Source of the DNA: Halorubrum sp. SD626R
Lineage (GTDB): Archaea; Halobacteriota; Halobacteria; Halobacteriales; Haloferacaceae
Direction: 5' to 3'
NCBI RefSeq assembly: GCF_001261915.1
Contig: NZ_CVRT01000052.1
Location: forward strand, 1 to 64,000
Length of the DNA stretch: 64,000 nt
Position 1 is the stretch's first letter. Every line of letters starts with the position of its first letter. The notes under the pieces were generated by a model that was not told the origin of the DNA, did no database searches, and saw nothing but the letters and a program-made list of their open reading frames with translations. Positions 32,499 to 40,239 of the stretch are shown here, piece after piece. The translations under genes and the position numbers were made by a program.

Positions 32499-34289
32499 GT
32501 GAACGAACGACGACCCACGGAACCCGACGAACCGGTCGAATACGACCGCGTGGACGTCTCGGTCCTCGTCGTCGGTGCCGGCGCCGCGGGAGCCCGCACC
32601 GCGATCGAGCTCGCCGAACGCGGGATCGACGACGTGCTCGTGCTCGGTAAGCGGGGCCACGGCGACGCCCACACGACGTGGGCGCGCGGCGGAATCAACG
32701 GCGCGCTCGGTACGCACGACCCCGAGGATTCGCCGGCGATCCACGCCGCCGACACCCTCAACGAGGGGCACTTCGTCAACGATCCGGCGAAGGTCGAGAC
32801 CGTCACCGAGCAGATGCCGGAACGGCTCCGCGAGCTCGACGAGTGGGGGATGGAGTACTCGCGCACCGACGAGGGAGAGATCGATCAGCGCTTCTTCGGT
32901 GCCCAATCGTTCCGCCGGACGGCGTTCGCCGGCGACCACACCGGCGAGTCCCTCTTGAACACCCTCGTCGACCGGGCGCAGGAACTGTCGGTCCCGTACC
33001 GCGAGAACGTGATGATCACGAAGCTCGTCTCGGACGGCGATGCGGTCTACGGCGCCGTCGGGTTCGACATGGACGCCGGCGAGTTCGTCCTGTTCAACGC
33101 CGGCACCGTCGTCCTCGCCGCCGGCGGTCACGCGGCGATCTACGACCGACACACCTCTAGGGACGACGAGAACAACGGCGACGGGGCGGCGCTGGCGTAC
33201 GACGCCGGCGCCTCGCTGATGGACATGGAGTTCATGCAGTTCCACCCGACCGGGATGGCCGTCGACGAGAGCGACCCCGAGTGGGAGCCGTGGAGCGGCC
33301 GCCTCGTCACCGAGGCGGTCCGGGGCGAGGGCGGCCGCCTGTTCAACGCCGACGGCGAGCGCTTCATGGAGCGCTACTCTCCCGATCAGATGGAGCTCGA
33401 CGCCCGCGATGTCGTCGCCAGGGCGATCGCGCAGGAGGTCGCCGAGGGCCGCGGCACCGAGAACGGCGGCGTCTACCTCGACATCTCCCACCGCGACGCT
33501 GACTTCATCCGCGAGCGACTCCCGCGGATGTACGAGCGCTTCCAGGACCTCGGGGTGGACATGGCCGAAGCGCCCGTCGAGGTGGCCCCGACCTCCCACT
33601 ACGGGATGGGCGGCGTCGCCGTCGACGACGGCGGCGAGACCGGTGTAGACGGGCTGTTCGCGATCGGCGAGACGATGGCGGGCGTCCACGGCGCGAACCG
33701 CCTCGGCGGGAACTCGCTGGCCGAGACCGTCGCGTACGGCGTCGTGGCCGGCGAGCGGATCGCCGACCGCGCCGACGGCCCGGGTGAGGTGCCCGAGGAC
33801 CTCCGCGAGGGGCTCGTCGAGCCGCACCTCAGCGACCTGAACACGTTGGCGGGCCACGACGGCGAGCACGAGGCCGAGGCGGTGCTCGCCGACCTCCGGG
33901 AGGTGATGTGGGACCACGCCGGGATCCTCCGCGACGAGCCGTCGCTTCGAGAGGGCCTCGACCACCTCGAAGCCGTCCGCGGCCGCGCCGCCGACATGCG
34001 CGTCGGGCCCGTCACGAGCGAGTCGTTCGAACTCGCCGTCGACATCGGATTCTCCCTCGTCGCCGCCGAGGCGGTGCTCCGCGGCGCGCTCGAACGGGAG
34101 GAGTCCCGCGGCGCTCACTACCGCACGGACTACCCCGACCGCGACCCCGACTGGCGGCGGAACGTCTACTTCGACGCGGCCGATGTCGGTGGGATGACCC
34201 TCCGGACCGAACCGGTCGACGAGCCGAGCGACGCCGTGCAGGCCGCGCTCGACGAGGGCCACGAACTGGACTACCACCAGCTGGAGTGA
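32499..34289 (+). CDS. FAD-dependent oxidoreductase, SdhA/FrdA/NadB flavoprotein family
   Basis: A 596-residue flavoprotein. Evidence: VLVVGAGAAGARTAIELAE (FAD GxGxxG), HTTWARGGINGALG (substrate-side motif), FMQFHPTGMA, VTEAVRGEGGRLFNADGERFM, EVAPTSHYGMGGV and HGANRLGGNSLAETVAYG. These are shared by succinate dehydrogenase, fumarate reductase and L-aspartate oxidase. There are no adjacent sdhBCD or nadA/nadC genes, so the substrate is not certain; fumarate-type or aspartate oxidase activity are both possible. The GTG start at 32499 is supported by CTTATCCCG 27-29 bases upstream and no other good start. Confidence 0.85.
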   Translation: MNERRPTEPDEPVEYDRVDVSVLVVGAGAAGARTAIELAERGIDDVLVLGKRGHGDAHTTWARGGINGALGTHDPEDSPAIHAADTLNEGHFVNDPAKVETVTEQMPERLRELDEWGMEYSRTDEGEIDQRFFGAQSFRRTAFAGDHTGESLLNTLVDRAQELSVPYRENVMITKLVSDGDAVYGAVGFDMDAGEFVLFNAGTVVLAAGGHAAIYDRHTSRDDENNGDGAALAYDAGASLMDMEFMQFHPTGMAVDESDPEWEPWSGRLVTEAVRGEGGRLFNADGERFMERYSPDQMELDARDVVARAIAQEVAEGRGTENGGVYLDISHRDADFIRERLPRMYERFQDLGVDMAEAPVEVAPTSHYGMGGVAVDDGGETGVDGLFAIGETMAGVHGANRLGGNSLAETVAYGVVAGERIADRADGPGEVPEDLREGLVEPHLSDLNTLAGHDGEHEAEAVLADLREVMWDHAGILRDEPSLREGLDHLEAVRGRAADMRVGPVTSESFELAVDIGFSLVAAEAVLRGALEREESRGAHYRTDYPDRDPDWRRNVYFDAADVGGMTLRTEPVDEPSDAVQAALDEGHELDYHQLE

Positions 34290-34318
34290 CGCCGGCGCGG
34301 TCCCGGATCCGTCGCGCG

Positions 34319-34624
34319 CTACCCGCCTCGCTTCCGATACCACACGCGCTCGCCGACCGGCGACTCGCCGTCGTCGACCGAGAGCCGCCCCACGAACAGG
34401 TCCCTGACGGCGAGCGTGATCACGAGTTCGACGGGACTCTCGTCGTTCCCGCTCTCCCTGTCATCGCCCTTTCCCCTCCTTCCATCGTCGCCCGCGTCCC
34501 GCGTGACCGGCCGGACCGTCACGACCGCGTGCCCGTCGCGCTCGTCCATCGACTCGACCACCCCGACCGACCACCGGTCGACGCGGTGCGACGGCTCTCG
34601 GGCGTGGACGCGGTCGTGATTCAC
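34319..34624 (-). CDS. small protein coupled to blh, unknown function
   Basis: A 101-residue soluble protein with a beta-rich pattern. The readable core is VDRWSVGVVESMDERDGHAVVTVRPVTRDAG, then a polar loop, SPVELVITLAVRDLFVGRL and ERVWYRKRGG. Its GTG start at 34624 overlaps the blh stop (GTGA), so it is the third gene of the lycopene cyclase-blh operon. There is no domain I recognise. It ends 29 bases from the convergent flavoprotein stop. A role in retinal or rhodopsin metabolism would be guilt by association only. Confidence 0.6.
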   Translation of the reverse strand: MNHDRVHAREPSHRVDRWSVGVVESMDERDGHAVVTVRPVTRDAGDDGRRGKGDDRESGNDESPVELVITLAVRDLFVGRLSVDDGESPVGERVWYRKRGG

Positions 34625-35721
34625 GTGGTCTCTCCCGGCCGCCAGACCCCTTGCCGTCGGTCGAGCCACGCGACGACGACCACGTGCGGGAGCGTCATGG
34701 CCGCGATGGCGACGAGCGACACGGCGAGCAGGTCGCCCGGGGCGGCGACCCCCGCGGGGACCGAGAGCCCGACCGCGGCGACGACGAGGAACCCCCCGAG
34801 CGTGAGCGGGGCGGCGTCGCGCCCGAACCGCGCGAGGGCGCCGGGGAGGTCGCCGTCGCCGAGCGCCGCGGACGCCCGGTCGTCGACGAGGATCAGCCGT
34901 CCGACGTGGCGGAGGCCGTGCCAGAGCGCGAAGTACACCCCAATCGCGAAGACGGGCGCGGCGAGCAGGAACCACGCCCACAGCGCCGAGACCTCGCCCG
35001 CATCGCGGAGCCACCCTCGCCGCGAGGCGCCCCCGCGGACCCGCCGGTAGCCCAGGCCGACCGACAGCGCCGTCGCGGCCGCCATGAACGCGCCGACGGC
35101 CAGCCGCGTTTCCGGGACGAAGACGGGGGCGACCGCGGCGGCCGCCGCGGTCGCGTCGACGACGAACAGCCCGACGATCCACTCGGCGACCAGCCGGTAC
35201 TCCTCCGGGTGCGCGACGAGCGGGACGCCCATCGGGAGCCCGCCGCGCACGACGAGGCTCAGCCAGCGCTCGGCCGAGGTCGGCAGGTGGTCGACGCCGG
35301 CGACGACGAGCGCCGCGACGTCGCCCTGTCCCCAGTGCAGCCACGTGAGCGCGATGAACCCGACGAACGCCGCGACCGGCGCGAGGAAGAACGCCGCGAC
35401 GACCGCGCCGCCGAGGACCGCGTAGGCGACGGAGACGACCGCGACCGACCGCCGGAAGGAGACGTTCGTCGCCGCCCGCAGGGGAACGAGGTGGTCGACC
35501 GCGCCGTGAGCCATCCCGACGACGAGCGTCCCCAGCGCGAACGTCGCGACGCCGACCTCCACCGGAAACAGGGGGGTCACGGCCCCGACCGGCAGCAGCG
35601 CCGCGAGCGCCAGCGCGGGGTAGAACGCGAACCACCGGTCGACCGCCGACCGAGCGGGGTCGTCGCCCTCGTCGACCGCCGCTCGACGCTGCGCCGCCGA
35701 GCGCGTCGCGGTCTCAGTCAT
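34621..35721 (-). CDS. blh: Brp/Blh beta-carotene 15,15'-dioxygenase
   Basis: Cleaves beta-carotene to two molecules of retinal, the chromophore of rhodopsins. The 366-residue membrane protein shows the Blh iron-ligand histidines: VGMAHGAVDHLVPLR, TWLHWGQGDVAAL, FALWHGLRHVGRL and MTLPHVVVVAWLDRR. About nine to ten hydrophobic segments are present. It overlaps the upstream lycopene cyclase gene by 8 bases and the downstream small gene by 4, so it is part of one operon. No rhodopsin gene is in the window. The first 25 residues are a variable acidic tail. Confidence 0.93.
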   Translation of the reverse strand: MTETATRSAAQRRAAVDEGDDPARSAVDRWFAFYPALALAALLPVGAVTPLFPVEVGVATFALGTLVVGMAHGAVDHLVPLRAATNVSFRRSVAVVSVAYAVLGGAVVAAFFLAPVAAFVGFIALTWLHWGQGDVAALVVAGVDHLPTSAERWLSLVVRGGLPMGVPLVAHPEEYRLVAEWIVGLFVVDATAAAAAVAPVFVPETRLAVGAFMAAATALSVGLGYRRVRGGASRRGWLRDAGEVSALWAWFLLAAPVFAIGVYFALWHGLRHVGRLILVDDRASAALGDGDLPGALARFGRDAAPLTLGGFLVVAAVGLSVPAGVAAPGDLLAVSLVAIAAMTLPHVVVVAWLDRRQGVWRPGETT

Positions 35722-36517
35722 CGACCGGTTCGGCCGGCTCCGGGTCCGGTTCGAGCGCGTCGGCCGCGGTCTCGGTCGGCCGACCGCGCCGGTCGTTCCA
35801 GTCGAGGACCCACTCGAACAGCACGAGCCCGTTCACTGTCATCACGCCGGCCGAGGCGAAGAAGAGCATCTCCTCGATCGGGAGCCCGAGGACGGCGATC
35901 CCGGTCGTGAACTCGGCCGAGAGCCGCCACGTCCCCATCGCGATCGCGATCCGGTCGGCGACCCAGAAGTACGCCGCGGGGAGGAACGTCGCCGCGAGCC
36001 ACATTCGCGGCGTCCGGACCAGGTAGCCGCCGCCGACCGCCCACTGGAGCGCGAACACCGGGCCGACCCACGCGATCAGCCCGCCGAGGTAGAGGTACGA
36101 GGGGTCGAGCGTCACGAGCCAGAGCCCGACGACGACCATCGCGACGCCGGCGACGACGCCGGCGATCCGCGGCCCCCGGTCGAAGTCGCCCTCGCGGAAC
36201 GTCGGGTCGAACCCGATCAGGTGGAGCGCGAACGCGGTGACGACGGTCTGGATCGTGAAGAAGAGGTACTCGCCGAGCGGGATCGACAGCGCTCGAACGA
36301 GCACCGCCCCGTCGGCGTACGACCACGCCCCCTGTCGGATCATGTAGCTGATCCACGGCGTCGTGTAGAGGTACGCGATGGCGACGAGGATCGCGATCCC
36401 GGCCGTCGCGCGCCGCCGGCGAACGAGATCGTACCGCGGCGCGAGGTACCACAGCGCCGCGACCACGGGGAGGCTGAAGACGAGGTGGAACTGGAGGTAC
36501 GTCAGCGTCGGAAGCAT
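35714..36517 (-). CDS. crtY: lycopene beta-cyclase (CrtYcd type)
   Basis: Cyclises lycopene to beta-carotene in the membrane. The 267-residue protein contains two tandem copies of the lycopene cyclase domain (CarR type). Each has a short acidic PxEE/PxGE-x-L/M-F-F motif: IPLGEYLFFTIQTV in the first half and LPIEEMLFFASAGV in the second. TTPWISYMIRQGAWSYADG and the partner MGTWRLSAEFTTGIAV repeat the D/G-x-W motif. About seven transmembrane segments are present. The fused arrangement is the usual one in haloarchaea. It is first gene of the operon that supplies Blh with substrate. Confidence 0.93.
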   Translation of the reverse strand: MLPTLTYLQFHLVFSLPVVAALWYLAPRYDLVRRRRATAGIAILVAIAYLYTTPWISYMIRQGAWSYADGAVLVRALSIPLGEYLFFTIQTVVTAFALHLIGFDPTFREGDFDRGPRIAGVVAGVAMVVVGLWLVTLDPSYLYLGGLIAWVGPVFALQWAVGGGYLVRTPRMWLAATFLPAAYFWVADRIAIAMGTWRLSAEFTTGIAVLGLPIEEMLFFASAGVMTVNGLVLFEWVLDWNDRRGRPTETAADALEPDPEPAEPVDD

Positions 36518-36628
36518 CTACTCACCCCGGCGACGGCGATCATGGCTCCATGTTCGCTTTCCCTCTTATTAAGGGCCCGTCCAAACAGTGTGACCGAGTC
36601 CGACGATCGTCGAGGTCCCGCTCGGCGG

Positions 36629-37285
36629 TCATCGAGGCGACGACTCGACCGAGAGCACGCCGTGTCCCTCCAGCACCTTCCCGAGCCGGAACATGGAGGC
36701 GACGACGGCGTCGCAGACGGGACGCACCGCGTCTTTCGGCACGAACCCGACCGCGAGCCCGGCGACCTCCAGCATCGGGAGGTCGTTCGCGCCGTCCCCG
36801 ATCGCGACCGTCTCGCTCATCGGGACGCCGAGGTCGGCGGCGAGCTCCGCCAGCGCGTCGTCCTTCGTCCCCTCGATGAGCGGCCCCTCGGCCTCGCCGG
36901 TGAGCTTCCCACCGGACATCGGGAGGCGGTTGGCGACGATTGTGTCGGCCTCGACGTCCTCCTTCGCGAGCGCGCGTTCGACGCCGCGCTCGAAGCCGCC
37001 CGTGAGCACGGCGACGTGGTGGCCGTCGGCCCGCAGCCGCTCGATCAGCTCGCCGGCCCCCGGGCGGAGCGTCACCTCGTCGAACGCGCCGTCGACCGCC
37101 TCCTCGTCGAGCCCTCCGAGCAGCTCCGCCCGCTGATAGAGGCTCTCGGCATAGCTGAGTTCGTCGTTCATCGCCCGCTCCGTGATCGCCGCGACCTCGT
37201 CGGCGACGCCAGCGCGCTCGGCGAGGAGGACCGTCATCTCGGAGTCGGACAGCGTGCCGTCGAAGTCGAACGCGATCAGGCTCAT
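36629..37285 (-). CDS. serB: phosphoserine phosphatase
   Basis: HAD-superfamily phosphatase that makes serine from phosphoserine, the last step of the phosphorylated pathway begun by SerA (49101-50705 here). The 218-residue protein has motif I DFDGTLSD (nucleophile Asp 7 of IAFDFDGT), motif II AVLTGGFERG, motif III lysine in GTKDDALAEL and motif IV AIGDGANDLPMLEVAGLAVGF. MSLIAFDF at 37285 is taken as the start, since the preceding 14 in-frame residues are Arg/Pro-rich. It is divergent from a small membrane protein gene. Related HAD phosphatases could act on other substrates, but the motif set fits SerB. Confidence 0.88.
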   Translation of the reverse strand: MSLIAFDFDGTLSDSEMTVLLAERAGVADEVAAITERAMNDELSYAESLYQRAELLGGLDEEAVDGAFDEVTLRPGAGELIERLRADGHHVAVLTGGFERGVERALAKEDVEADTIVANRLPMSGGKLTGEAEGPLIEGTKDDALAELAADLGVPMSETVAIGDGANDLPMLEVAGLAVGFVPKDAVRPVCDAVVASMFRLGKVLEGHGVLSVESSPR

Positions 37286-37381
37286 AGGCCTCGTTCGGCG
37301 CGGCGGGGTATTGAAGCACCTGATCACGCAGCGGGCGCCGCGGGCCGGTGGGACTTTGACGGCCGACGCCGTCGGTCCCGT

Positions 37382-37585
37382 ATGGACCGAACCGACGCGG
37401 ACCGCGCCGACGTCGACGTCGACGACCTCCTGAAGGTAATCCTAGGGCTCGCTATCGTGTGGCTTCTCCTGGAGGTCCTCGGGGCGGTACTGGATCTCAC
37501 GTTCGCGCTCTTGGACGCACTCCCGACGCTGATCGTCGTCGCCATCGTCGTCCTGATCGCCTTACGGCTCACCGACCGGATCTGA
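37382..37585 (+). CDS. small two-helix membrane protein (DUF7554-like)
   Basis: A 67-residue protein. The start MDRTDADRADVDVDDLLKVILGLA is a polar acidic tail that leads into two closely spaced hydrophobic segments (about 21-39 and 43-62), ending LRLTDRI. It resembles a haloarchaeal small membrane family (DUF7554, from memory). Its stop is 3 bases before the GTG of the 2H phosphoesterase gene, so the two are probably cotranscribed. Function is unknown. Confidence 0.7.
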   Translation: MDRTDADRADVDVDDLLKVILGLAIVWLLLEVLGAVLDLTFALLDALPTLIVVAIVVLIALRLTDRI

Positions 37586-37588
37586 GGC

Positions 37589-38164
37589 GTGTTCAGCCTG
37601 AACGTCCCGCTCCCGCCCGCGGTAGGCGACCTCGCGGCCGATCTCCACCCGAAACTATCGGGGTTCGACCGCGTGCGCGACCGACACACCCTCGTCTGCA
37701 AGCGGCTCGGGGTCGAGGACGTTCCCGATCGGGTCGACGGCGGCGAGTCGAATCGCGGGCTCGGGTCGTCGCCCTCGCGCCCGCCCAAGCCCGACGCGGT
37801 CGCGGCGCTGCGCGAGGGCCTCCGCCCCCTCTTGTCCGGAACCGACCCGTTCGAGGTCGCCGTGACCGGGATCGACGTCTTCGACGCGCCCGCGTCCGGC
37901 TCCCGTCCGGTGGTGTACCTCGCGGTCGAGAGCGAGGGGCTCGTCAGGCTCCACCACCGGCTGTGCGCGGCCTACGGCGCGATCGATCGGATCGAGGGCG
38001 ACGAGTTCGTCCCGCACGTCACTCTAGCGCGCGGCGGGAACCCCGACCCGGGCGTCGTGGCCGACCTCGTCAATCGGGAGTTCGAGCCGATCCGGTGGCG
38101 GGTTCATGCAATCGAGATGTACGACCCCGAATTTCGTGAAGTGGCCGCGACTATCAACTTATAA
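37589..38164 (+). CDS. 2H phosphoesterase superfamily (2'-5' RNA ligase-like)
   Basis: A 191-residue protein with the two histidine motifs of the 2H superfamily: RDRHTLVCKRL (HTL) near residue 33 and FVPHVTLARGG (HVTL) near residue 145. Such enzymes cleave or form 2',5' phosphodiester bonds, or open cyclic phosphates in RNA. It starts with GTG (SLNVPLPPAVGDLAADL). A second 2H enzyme, ThpR, is at 44498. The TAA stop lies inside the TATA box of repeat copy D. The substrate is unknown. Confidence 0.82.
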   Translation: MFSLNVPLPPAVGDLAADLHPKLSGFDRVRDRHTLVCKRLGVEDVPDRVDGGESNRGLGSSPSRPPKPDAVAALREGLRPLLSGTDPFEVAVTGIDVFDAPASGSRPVVYLAVESEGLVRLHHRLCAAYGAIDRIEGDEFVPHVTLARGGNPDPGVVADLVNREFEPIRWRVHAIEMYDPEFREVAATINL

Positions 38165-38490
38165 GTAGCTGCTAGCGGATCGGCGGTGAACACCTCCAAA
38201 GCCCCAGTCGCGACGACTCGCGCACCTCGCTGCGGTCCTCAGTCGCTCGCGTTGCTCGCTCCCTGCGGTCCTTGCCTCGGTGTGTTTCGTCCTTTCGAGA
38301 GACTCCGTCTCTCGTCTTCCCGCTCGCCTCGCTCGCGGGAATCGCGACTGCCCCTTTGAGTCCCACCCCGCACCGCAACCGCACAGCCTCACGCCTCTCC
38401 AGTCTCGTCGGCCACTCTCCGCTTTGCTCCGAGTGATCGACTCCCTCGCACGCGCTCCTCGCGCCCGGTGGGCGCTCGGAGGCGCGCGCC
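38160..38490 (+). repeat. structured dispersed repeat, copy D, with TATA box
   Basis: TATAA (38160) lies 26 bases before GTGAACACC (38186). Stem 1 is CAGTCGCGA (38205-38213) with TCGCGACTG (38342-38350), around the longest loop of the family, which itself holds GAGAGACTCCGTCTCTC. The linkers CCCCTTTGAGTCCCACCCC and CCTCACGCCTCTCCAG follow. Stem 2 is GTCG plus CACTC (38407-38417) with GAGTG plus CGAC (38431-38441). Stem 3 is GCGCCC/GGGCGC (38461-38475). After the end, GGTTATAAAC mirrors the 5' TTATAAG, hinting at imperfect terminal inverted repeats. Convergent gene context. Confidence 0.88.
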
Positions 38491-38529
38491 ACCGCTATCG
38501 GGTTATAAACAGTACGTCGCCGCCAGCGC

Positions 38530-38739
38530 TCACTCTTGATCGCCGTCTTCAGTATCCGAATCGTTGCGCTCCCCCGGCTCGTCGACCGCGTGGTGCGGCC
38601 CCACCGGGCCGTGCGTCGGGCAGACGCCGGCGATGGGGGTCGCGTTGAGACAGCAGGCGCGCTGTTCGCTCGCGATGACGCCGCGCGAGAGGGGCTCGCC
38701 GCAGCGCCGACAGTACGACCCCGTCCCGTCGCCCGGCAT
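38530..38739 (-). CDS. small zinc-ribbon protein downstream of P450
   Basis: A 69-residue protein, MPGDGTGSYCRRCGEPLSRG, with CRRC, then CCLNATPIAGVCPTHG, giving Cys/His ligands for one or two zinc ions. The tail is acidic (DEPGERNDSDTEDGDQE). Its start lies 5 bases after the P450 stop on the same strand, so they are cotranscribed. It could be a redox or chaperone partner, or an unrelated ribbon. It is short, and not recognised as a named family. Confidence 0.65.
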   Translation of the reverse strand: MPGDGTGSYCRRCGEPLSRGVIASEQRACCLNATPIAGVCPTHGPVGPHHAVDEPGERNDSDTEDGDQE

Positions 38740-38744
38740 CCCGG

Positions 38745-40139
38745 TCAGCGCTCGCGAATTCGCATCGGCACCGGGTGGTCCGGGTGCATCGTCAGCGAGC
38801 CGCGCAGCGAGAGGTCGGGGCCCTCGTAGCCGAGGTCGTACCGCGAGCACACCTCCGCGAGGATCAGCTTGGCCTCCAGCAGCGAGAACGCCTTCCCGAT
38901 GCAGTGCCGGGGACCGCCGCCGAACGGGAAGAAGGCGAACCGCGGGCGTCCGCTCCGGCGCTCGGGCGTCCATCGACTCGGGTCGAACGCCTCGGGGTCG
39001 TCGTACCAGCGCGGCGACCGGTGGACAACCCACTGCGACAGCATCAGCGCGGAGCCCTCCGGGATCCGGTATCCCCCGATCTTCACGTCGAGCTTCGGCT
39101 CGCGAAAGAGGGTGTAGACGGGGGGATACAGCCGCATCGCCTCGTTCAGGACGCGCTCGGTGAACTCCATGTCGCGGGCGTCGGCGGCTGTCGGGGCGCC
39201 GCCCTCCGTCGCCGTCGCGGCCTCCTCGGCCACGCGCTCGCGGGCCTCGGGGTGGTTCGAGAGCAGGTAGAAGGTGTAGGTGAGCGTGAGCGCGGTGGTG
39301 TCGTGGCCCGCGAGGAGCATCGTCACCAGCTCGTCGCGGAGGTTCTCATCGGTCTGCTCGCCGCGGTCGCGGGCGCGCAGCAGGACCGAGAGCAGGTCCA
39401 TCGGGAGGTCGCCGTCGGCGTCGCCGGCGGGGCCGCGCACCGCGACGCCCTCGGGGCCGGCCGGGTCGGCGGCGGGGTCGCGCTCGGTCCCTCGGCGTCG
39501 GTCGACGATCCCGTCGATCACCGATTCGAGGGTGTCGACCGCGGCGTCGAACTCGCGGTTCTCGCGGGTCGGCACCCAGTTCGGGATCAGGAAGCGACGC
39601 GGGTCCGGCTCGAACCGCGCGCCGAGCGGCTCCAGCTTCTCCTGGACCGTCTTCACCTCCTCGTCCGTGATGTCGGCGCCGAACATCGCCGAGACGATGA
39701 TCTTGACGGTGAGGCGAGCGACCTCCAGCTGGACGTCGACGACGTCGCCGCCCTCCCAGTCCGCGAGCTGCGACCGGGTGTGATCGACCATCGTCCCCGC
39801 GAGGGCCCCGATCCGGCGGTTGTGGAAGGAGGGGTTCGCGAGCTTCCGCTGGCGCTGCCACGTCTCCCCCTCGCTCATGAGGAGGCCGTTCCCGAGCAGT
39901 GTGTCCATGGCGTCGTCGCCGAACTGCGGCTTGCGGTAGCGGTCGGCGTCGGCGACGAGCACGCGTTCGACATCGGCGGGGTTCGTCAGGAGGTAGGTCT
40001 CGCGCGGGCCGAGGTCGAAGCGGACGACATCGCCGTAGCTGTCGGCGCAGGCTCGCATGAACGAGAACGGGTCGTCGGCGTACTGGCGACCGTTACCGAA
40101 GACGGGGTCGCCGATGGGTCCGGGCGGCGTGACGGACAT
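38745..40139 (-). CDS. cytochrome P450
   Basis: A 464-residue haem monooxygenase. Diagnostic motifs are the I-helix LLAGHDTTALTLT (near residue 277), ExxR in NEAMRLYPP, the PERF-like DPSRWTPERR, and the haem loop FAFFPFGGGPRHCIGKAF with the cysteine ligand near residue 425. It has no membrane anchor, so it is of the soluble archaeal type, close to the haloarchaeal CYP174 group as I recall. A variable insert (about 215-245) is rich in Asp/Gly/Pro. The redox partner may be a ferredoxin such as the one at 7524. The substrate is unknown; carotenoids or lipids are guesses. Confidence 0.92.
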   Translation of the reverse strand: MSVTPPGPIGDPVFGNGRQYADDPFSFMRACADSYGDVVRFDLGPRETYLLTNPADVERVLVADADRYRKPQFGDDAMDTLLGNGLLMSEGETWQRQRKLANPSFHNRRIGALAGTMVDHTRSQLADWEGGDVVDVQLEVARLTVKIIVSAMFGADITDEEVKTVQEKLEPLGARFEPDPRRFLIPNWVPTRENREFDAAVDTLESVIDGIVDRRRGTERDPAADPAGPEGVAVRGPAGDADGDLPMDLLSVLLRARDRGEQTDENLRDELVTMLLAGHDTTALTLTYTFYLLSNHPEARERVAEEAATATEGGAPTAADARDMEFTERVLNEAMRLYPPVYTLFREPKLDVKIGGYRIPEGSALMLSQWVVHRSPRWYDDPEAFDPSRWTPERRSGRPRFAFFPFGGGPRHCIGKAFSLLEAKLILAEVCSRYDLGYEGPDLSLRGSLTMHPDHPVPMRIRER

Positions 40140-40239
40140 ACGAGAGACAGGGTCTCGGCGAGGTTAAACGTTCGGCGGGGGAGCACGCGCCCCGGCTACC
40201 GACCCGCGTCCGGCGGCCTCTCGCCGGGCGACCGGCCGT

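Noticed and set aside
32499-34289. Firm naming of the flavoprotein as nadB or sdhA
   Set aside because: The motifs are shared by both families, and no nadA, nadC or sdhB-D gene is nearby, so only the family name is given.
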